From the NCBI GenBank assembly GCA_009733715.1, contig WMKJ01000034.1, positions 45,977 to 109,976 of the forward strand: a stretch of 64,000 nt of DNA, given 5' to 3'. Origin of the DNA: Herpomyces periplanetae (Eukaryota; Ascomycota; Laboulbeniomycetes; Herpomycetales; Herpomycetaceae). The notes beneath the pieces are model-generated. The model had not been told where the DNA came from, did no database searches, and saw nothing but the letters and a program-made list of their open reading frames with translations. This document shows, piece after piece, positions 56,983-64,000 of this stretch. Each line of letters starts with the position of its first letter. Position 1 is the stretch's first letter. The translations under genes and the position numbers were made by a program.

Positions 56983-59900
56983 TATCTACTTCGCAAATAA
57001 AAAGTATGCGTCAACAATTCCAACGGGGAGTAACTCGAAAAGCGCATTAAAGGAAGTTCCTTCTCATGCAAGATAGGAGTGTGTTTTAAGGAAGGGATGA
57101 CGTTATGCTGAGACAAAGTGCCCACCTTTCTCTTTCTTCTATTCTGTACTGACGTCACGGAAGGTCAAGGTTATCCGGTTTGGGAAAATCTATACGATGC
57201 AGAATACTGACAGTTATGGTCTGGCAATCCTATGGTTTTGCGGTAATGGGATGAGATTATATTTACCACAAAGAGACGGGACGGGCCAGCATCGGTAATG
57301 TATCGGCTGGTTAATTAAGATGCGATAAAATCACCTGTAGCCTAGTATGGGATGATTCTGTATGCACTGAGAAAAAGTAATTCCAAAATGTATTTTATCC
57401 CTTCGCATCGTATTGCACGGCATCTCTCTGCTAACTTATATCTCTACTCTTGTCTTCCCCTTTCTTTCGTATCATCTTGCATCGAAACTAGCCTTTCCTC
57501 CCTAGAAAACACCTCGCATAAGCTTCCCCAATCTTCAGGCTAATTAGCAACGCAGGATTTCTTAATCCACACTTTTCCACAAACAGATTAATGCCCCAAA
57601 TCTTCTCACTGCACCTATCCTGACTACTGTCGTTTAATTATATCGAGGGTTTCTTATGCCCATTATATTTTACACACTAAAAAAAACTTCACATCAAAAC
57701 TTCCTTAACTTCTCGAACTCCCGCTTCTCCCAACCCTCATACTTTACCTATTACAAGATTAAGCTAACTGGCTTGCTGTGTACAAATCACAATGTCATAC
57801 TCCAATATATCATTCAGGATGACCTTGTAAACCATTCAGTGTTATCGCCTAAACAAGCTGTTATTTACTGACACCCTGCCCTTGTTTAGACTTGGTATAA
57901 CAAACGGTTTATTTGTGTCGTAACTATGCCAGTATCTCTATCAGTCCACTATCTGTAATCTTTAATCTATCTTCCGAAGATCTTTCTATGCTTGTAAATT
58001 CCCTCACCCCCTCCCTCTCCTTCATTCACATTTCACTTATTAAGGTAGCTCCGAAAACTCTTTCATTTACAAACTACTTGACAAAAGTTTTCTGGAAGTT
58101 AAAACTGTTTTATCTCAAATAACCTTAGCGTCTTACGTTCTGCTGCGTATAACAAGGGTAGATTGAAACCTACTCTACACACTTTTGCCTATCTATTATC
58201 ACATCTACTACTACCACAAATTTTTCATCACATTATCTGTTACTCATACCTTGACTGTCGTATCACATTTGATAAAACGCGCTCATTTGCTCTACCCATT
58301 TCGTATCGTTTCTTATCATATTTGTTAACTGCTCTATCGTAACACTATTGATCACTGCCAGGCGCTCTGTGCCCAATGCCGTACCTCATCATGATCGTCG
58401 ACTCGTCTGTCAGACCTACATCCCACATCACCAATCGGAAGCCATACTTGGGCTAGAATCCAATTCTTCCACCTTTGAATCACTCTATCTATCGCTATAG
58501 TTAATATATCCATCCATCCATACATCCACCCACCCGCCTAACGATCACCCTTCCCAATCGATCGTTAACTTGTTCACCTAAGATTCGTCTAATCCCTTGC
58601 TCTGTCTCTATTTGTTTCTTCGTCCATCCCCAGCTTCTTTTTTTATGCTACTCCATAACCCTTCTCTGTTCGCCTTAGTTAACGAGGCGGCTTTCCACTT
58701 TAACATTGTGTTAATAATTAGCTCGTACATCCCTTTTCGGTTGGCTCTATTATCCATATTATAGGGCTTCTGATGTCTAAGTCCTTGCTTGTAAATGTGA
58801 GTGTGCGTCTGTATGTGTACTTTCAAAACAACGTTCAAATACACTTTAATATCTTCTGGTTTTTGCCAAGCTCTTTACCCCATGGGTTCACTGCTGCCTC
58901 TCAATTCGCTCATATCTGCTCAATTAGCTAATATATTATTGAGTTAATTACTACTCGATCCATTGCTATCGGTACATTTGCACTCATTCCTTGTAATTGT
59001 TGAAACAGCCCAGTCATTTTTAACGTGTGCGTGTGCGCGTATTATTATCATCGCCACCACCACTTGCGCTGCTTAAGCGTACCCGTTAATATGCTTATGT
59101 AGCGTTTTTTTAAACAGATTCCTTTAACCCTTTCACATCCTCACATTGCCATCCTACATACTTCGGCCAAAGCCCCTTGTCCTATCCTACTGCTAACCTG
59201 TATAATCATCTGTGTACCCCAGTCTTCAGCCTTTTTGTTATTCATTTAACAAAGCAAATATATCAACCGAATGTTGGTTGAATGACGCAGCTGTAGCTGC
59301 AGAAATTTGTGCTACCCAGCTTGGTATAACTTTACCTTAGCTACCCCGTTGATATCTTGCTTACGCCTATTAGGTGTAGGATTAAAATTTTTTTTTGTTA
59401 TTCAAGCTATTTGCACTGCACTGGGCTTTTATAACTAGTTTCATACACTATCTTACTCGGTCAGCAAAACGATATTTGTCCTGTGAAATTTAGCCCTTGA
59501 AATCCTTCCAATATGATCATTAACTTAATCAACGTTAGATGCGCGTATACTAATCCTCATATTCGCTCATCATCACCCATAACCTATGAAACGTTGTATA
59601 TTCACTAATTATAATTCAACTCTATTGCACCAAATGGCTAAATTTGACAACAGACTTCTCCTTCAGACTGACACAATTTTATGAGTACAAATTAACCTGC
59701 CATGGAGAATAAAGCGGTGTAGTAGAAGGGAAGCAATACCATCTACGGGTCGACACTTTCACACCTAAACCGGCCAACCCTTAACACAGTTTCCCTATAC
59801 ACCCACACTCGCACCTTTCTCAACTTGCCCGGCATCCCCACTTTTCCACCATTCACGGCCCATTCCACGTGACGGCCCCCCTCAGCCCTACAGCTTTGTG

Positions 59901-60878
59901 AATGCGGTGCCAGTTTATTCTCCGAAATCTCGTGATAGTTGGAATTTTCGTTGTATATTTACGTGCGAAAGAGTTTAACTGGTGGGCTGTTTACCGATTG
60001 TTCACTTGTTTATCTTATCAATGGGATATTATTGATCAGCTTGGAAGTTTCGAAAGGTTTTACCTTTCGTTCCACTTGCCATTATTTTGTATGTTTTATG
60101 CTTTAACATATCTTGCCAGTTTTAACTGTTTACACTATGTGCTCCGTCACTAATCCTTTGGGTAAACATGCGTGCATGCATCCGTCGAACCCCCGCTTAG
60201 ACATTTTATTACTAGTTCATTATACTCTGCATGTGAAACTCTGTCAACGATGCATAATGTTGCCCAGTAGTATACAAGCCTCACTTTGAAAAATAATATT
60301 CAAAGCCCTAAAGTTAAATCCCATAATTAGGCCTACTCCAAACTGGTATCATCAAAATTTAACCAAAACTATCTACATCAGTCCACCGCTCTTCATCTTA
60401 CCCAACTGTCAGTATCCGGATCCTTTTATTTATCATAGTATTTTCCAGATTACAACTTACTTTCTATTTCCTAAATTGTTTACCTTTTTCAAAATATCGT
60501 AACTAGTTAGTTCGATTCGACTTACATTACAAATGCGTGTTCCATAATTACTTGCCATTTTCAGGCTTCTTCGCCTCGTCACCCTTCGTTCCAACTTTAG
60601 CCGGATATACTTTAACCGTGTAGTGCAAAAAGCAACCTCAAAGATAAATGGATTGACTGGTGTACAACTATTAATACACCTAGTACGCTATATCAGATAC
60701 ATATATGCATACACATATACGTGGTTAACTATGGCGTACGGTTTTTTCTTTCTATCAAGTTAAGTGCAAGTAGCTTTAAGTAACAACATGCGCAATCAAC
60801 TGTTATTCAAGCTTCCCTCTTTCCCCTGGAGATGCTTGCGTTAAATATTCCTCGTTGATATAGCCGTTCTCATCATAC
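56983..60878. other. Long AT-rich intergenic region
   Basis: Nearly 4 kb without a supportable gene. Scattered 60-83 codon open frames show no domains and mostly no ATG context. A CRE-like TGACGTCA occurs at 57150-57157 and an E-box CACGTGAC at 59866-59873. No tRNA or snRNA recognised. Confidence 0.5.
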
Positions 60879-61715
60879 CTACTCTACCTCAGCCGCGCTT
60901 TCGAAGGACGTTCCCGGAACAAGATTAGGTATTTCAAGATCATCATTATCACCATCCTGTGCTATGTCTTCTCCCGACGCATTTTGCTGAATCTGGTAAC
61001 TTTCCGCCAACTTGCGCAATGACGCTAACGAATCCGGTCCCAATTGGTTCAATATATCCGGTACCAAATCTGCAAGCTGTTTCTCTTCACCATGTCCGTA
61101 TACCACAAACATATTAGCCGGCAGCGATGCGTGTACTATCATTAATAATTGTTGTAGTTAGCATTCTTGCACGTGAAAAAAATTACTTGTCTTGTTTACT
61201 TCAAAATATTAACAAACTACAAACCCTTTGGTACTCTGAAATGCATAATACTGCCATCATTTTTGAACATATTCATTTCCTCCATCATTTGAATAGGCTG
61301 AACGTTAATTTTTTTCAGTGTCATTTGCAATTTCTTATCGTCGCTTCCTCCCGATTTGTGAACTTTCTTGACTTTGCGTCGAGGTGTTCCCTTGCCACTA
61401 TACAATCACTCCGCAAATACACTCATTCCAAGTTATTTCACACGCTTCATAATGACAAACCTCCCTACAATATTCAACAAAGAGCACAAATACGCGCACC
61501 TATGGGCGCAAGTACGCACTTGAAACAAATAATCTATACACCAATTTGCATATTTACATACCCTAAACATAGCCGCAAAAATTTCCCATTGCGTGGGAAA
61601 ATCCTCCATTAGCTCAGTTTAAACCAATTAGTCGCGCGTTAATGCATTGAAAATAACCCATCTTCTCACCTATCCGCACAGAAGTTTGCATGCGAGCTAA
61701 CTTTGATTGATCCAT
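60879..61715 (-). CDS. EGD1: Nascent polypeptide-associated complex, beta subunit
   Basis: Exons 61715-61670, 61397-61225 and 61135-60879 (- strand), with a probable 1-nt exon at 61562. The product would be 158 aa, the family norm. Exon 1 reads [15 protein letters not shown]; exon 2 starts [14 protein letters not shown], the ribosome-binding motif of beta-[18 protein letters not shown] and MHFRVPK follow; exon 3 gives [20 protein letters not shown] and the acidic tail. Joining exon 1 directly to exon 2 with GT-AG ends shifts the frame by one; a single G, which would recreate the conserved VRIGGKGT, is flanked by perfect TTTAG and GTATGT sites at 61562. NAC binds nascent chains at the ribosome exit with alpha-NAC. 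Product call is firm, the first splice is not. Confidence 0.9.
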
Positions 61716-62519
61716 ATTAACTTGGATAGCGATTGACCGTAACGCTTACACAATGTCCGTATCTACGCAGTAACTTGGTAAGCTTTAAATGACAATCTTT
61801 GTAAATCTGTATAAATCAACGTTAATAATTAATAAAACTACACACGGGCATAAACGCAACCAATCGATCAATTTACACAACAAATCTGTAGATCATGACA
61901 TATCCAACAATAACTCGCTAACACTCTGCCGTCCATACGCGCTAATAAATCGTTAAAAATGCTATGCGTACCCACCTTCGCTTCAATTTACATATGTCAA
62001 CAATTAGTTTCTGCGAAACTTACGCCCCAAAATTTTTATTTGCGAAAAATATAATCCTCTCTTGATTAACCCAACTCCATGTCGTCGTTAAACTTTACTG
62101 CTGTCTATCCACCTCCTTATGTCACCTGACGTAGCCGCTTTTTGGTAAATTACCTAACTTCATTTGTCATGTGTGTGCGTGAGTTACTCAGAAATCTTCG
62201 CTTAGTGATTCGATTAGCTAATACACGTCACTTGACCAGCCGATTTTGGTGATAATTCTTGGAAAATGGAGCGCGTCGTGAATTATTACCGCTATGTTGC
62301 TAATTCTCTGTAAGACTATGTCTTGCAACAGCTGAACCATTAGTTAATGGTTTTCGTCTTCATTAAAGCTTTTCTCGTCGATTACGAGACCTTCATTCTA
62401 TAATTGTTCTATAGTTAGTCTTATTGCAAAGGCTAAAGGGAAAGAGTTACTCTTACTTGCACACCTTGCGTATGCCCGTACACATACCAACACTCAAATA
62501 TTTCTTTTAAAGTGTGACT
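61716..62519. other. Divergent intergenic region
   Basis: Between beta-NAC (-) and mitoribosomal mS23 (+). AT-rich, no gene recognised; it must hold both promoters. Confidence 0.45.
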
Positions 62520-63306
62520 ATGGGCCGATTAACAGATCAACCCTTGCGCATACTTTCGGAAGTTCAACATTCTCTTTCAGCTAAATTTCTTACTGCAGCA
62601 CCTTCATGGTATCCCGCCGTATCGAATTTTCCGCCCACTGAGGTCTTAACACGACCATTCGTTAACAAGTACGCTCAGCAGTTAAATGCCCAATTATGTC
62701 GTGCACAAGCTGGTATGCGCCTCCGACGTTCAACTGCTGCTTTGTTTAAATCTCGAAAGTACCTCCAACCCCCCAATATTGTATACCCTGAAGATAGTTT
62801 GCGGCGACAATTCTATTCTGACCATCCCTGGGAATTAGCAAGACCTCGCGTCGTCGTTGAATCAGATGGCATAAATTCCACCCGCTGTGACTGGAGTCGA
62901 GGAGTCGTTCAACTGGGACAACCCACAAATGGTGAAAGGTACGTCCATGACCAATTCGCCCTGTACTATAGCTCTATCCACATAGGAAAATTTGGCTAAT
63001 TCTTTTTACAACAGTGTTGTTCAACGTTGGCTTTACTTGATGACCCAAGAAAATGTCCCGCGAAATCTAGCCTACGATATAGCCCGAAAAGAATTTTACG
63101 CCGTCCGTCATGCTGAAGATGTGGCAAGAATCGTCGCTTTGGAAGAAGCTTTGTACTACGGCGCTCATTTTCCTACGGATATACCGCAAGTTTCCGATAA
63201 ATTGGAAAGCAAAGCTTTTCGCGAGTGGCGATTGTGGGCTGAGTCTGATTCACAGAATCAAAATCGTGCTATTCAAAGTCAAATTACCTCAGTTGATGCG
63301 GAATAA
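62520..63306 (+). CDS. RSM25: Mitochondrial small ribosomal subunit protein mS23 (RSM25)
   Basis: Exons 62520-62938 and 63015-63306; intron GTACGT..ACAG, phase 2; 236 aa. The conserved parts are PSWYPAVSNFPPTEV near residue 35, PPNIVYPEDSLRRQFYSDHPWELARPRVVVE at about 82-112, then GQPTNGESVVQRWLYLM across the splice and AYDIARKEFYAVRHAEDVARIVALEEALYYG. These match yeast Rsm25/mS23 in order. The protein is a structural part of the mitoribosome small subunit and is imported from the cytosol. The ATG at 62520 is preferred over a GTG two codons earlier. Confidence 0.9.
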
Positions 63307-63453
63307 TCTCTCAGTGCCTATGCCGATGCTAGTACATGATAAAGTGCTACAATCAATGTCACATAATCTACCAATACCAAAGAAAACTATACACGCATAG
63401 TGCTAAAAGCCGTAAGCAAGGCGATAAAAATAGAGCTGGGTATAACCGGTGTA

Positions 63454-64000
63454 CTAAGTCTGGCCATAACATGGAGTTAAACGGCGACTCCATTCGGACC
63501 AGCGACGTATAATATCATAAATCGAGTTGACTCCTTCCAATGACAAGTCAACTTCAAACCATTCTGTATGCCAGCGATTGTGCTTTTTGCACTTCCATCG
63601 TACCCTAGAGGATTGCAATTCGGTATGGATCATTTTTTCTACCCAATCTACATTCGGTATTTTCAACTGGCTGGCCTGAATTGATAAACTCTCGTCATGG
63701 CCTCTGGAATTTGTCTTTCGCGTTGATTGGTTAGGACAGTCCACCTCTTCACTTGTTGCTGCAACGCTCAATGTACAAGTAGAGCTCGTGGAATCAAGGC
63801 TAGATTGTACAGATTTGGAAACCACTTCGAAATGAGTTTTATGTATTGTTCGTTTGGAAGTGCAGGATTGAGTTGACCTCTCCGGTTTGAGAACGTTGGT
63901 GAGCTCATCCGTATTTTCTGAGTCGCCGGTTAACTCTTGAACGACATTTGCGGTTGAATGTCGGGCATGGGTCGCCCGATGGCTTGTCTGGCTTTTCACC
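63454..64000 (-). CDS. Partial unidentified gene at the window edge
   Basis: Open frame of 181 codons on the - strand with its stop at 63454; it runs off the right edge, so the N-terminus is missing. The visible first part is Ser/Thr/Glu-rich and low in complexity. The end is more ordered: VDWVEKMIHTELQSS, then RWKCKKHNRWHTEWFEVDLSLEGV and IIRRWSEWSRRL, rich in Trp, His and Arg, which may be a small binding module. I do not recognise it. Confidence 0.5.
   Translation of the reverse strand, partial: VKSQTSHRATHARHSTANVVQELTGDSENTDELTNVLKPERSTQSCTSKRTIHKTHFEVVSKSVQSSLDSTSSTCTLSVAATSEEVDCPNQSTRKTNSRGHDESLSIQASQLKIPNVDWVEKMIHTELQSSRVRWKCKKHNRWHTEWFEVDLSLEGVNSIYDIIRRWSEWSRRLTPCYGQT

Noticed and set aside
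57100-57120. ATGACG...CTGAG resembling snoRNA C and D boxes
   Set aside because: Boxes are imperfect and only about 10 nt apart, far too close for a guide RNA.
61605-61640. TAGCTCAGTTTAAACC, similar to a tRNA A box, inside the beta-NAC intron
   Set aside because: No B box (GGTTCGANTCC) or acceptor stem at the required distance.
1-64000. CRISPR arrays, bacterial operons, riboswitches, attachment sites
   Set aside because: The DNA is eukaryotic nuclear with spliceosomal introns; no regularly spaced repeats or prokaryotic signals were seen.

Overview
The window is eukaryotic nuclear DNA from a fungus. Short GT-AG introns interrupt most genes. Two genes place it in the fungi: a free-standing saccharopine reductase (LYS9, alpha-aminoadipate lysine pathway) and a KRE9/KNH1 beta-1,6-glucan protein. 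The genes are compact but the intergenic DNA is AT-rich and sometimes several kb long. I cannot name the species; an early-diverging (non-Dikarya) lineage is my guess, not something the sequence proves.

Layout. 0-9.3 kb is an accessory-looking stretch: a secreted glycine-repeat protein, a second secreted orphan with three exons, a short (CTAAC)n telomere-like repeat, then about 4.7 kb without an intact gene, part of which looks like decayed coding DNA. A U1 snRNA with its own TATA box sits at 9.37 kb and is followed by further hairpins. 10-24 kb is a run of housekeeping genes: PRO2, a HIT-finger (Vps71-like) gene, a third secreted orphan, TSR2, LYS9, NOG1, URA5, ATP synthase subunit k and an MTP18-family gene. 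24-37 kb carries KRE9/KNH1, a Ran-binding YRB2/RanBP3 gene, PEX4 and UBA3 only 28 nt apart, a CDC1/TED1 phosphoesterase, a mitochondrial membrane protein, TVP23 and LSG1. 41-54 kb is dominated by a P4-ATPase flippase and a SEN1 helicase. 55-64 kb carries a CTR copper transporter, a small orphan, beta-NAC, mitoribosomal mS23 and the edge of an unidentified gene.

The genes do not form one pathway. Themes are ribosome biogenesis (NOG1, LSG1, TSR2, mS23), ubiquitin-like conjugation (PEX4, UBA3), secretory and membrane homeostasis (P4-ATPase, TVP23, CDC1/TED1, KRE9), and mitochondria (ATP19, MTP18-like, mS23, the TPR-like protein). Many genes have an intron within 50 nt of the start codon, so the first exon is tiny; I joined exons by reading frame and by family alignment from memory. 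CACGTG E-boxes recur close upstream of several of these genes.

Most unusual points: the U1 gene with a structured 3' continuation; a beta-NAC gene whose frame closes only if a one-nucleotide exon (or equivalent) is included; a KRE9 intron of 105 nt with no stop that would add a hydrophobic segment; and the PEX4-UBA3 tandem.
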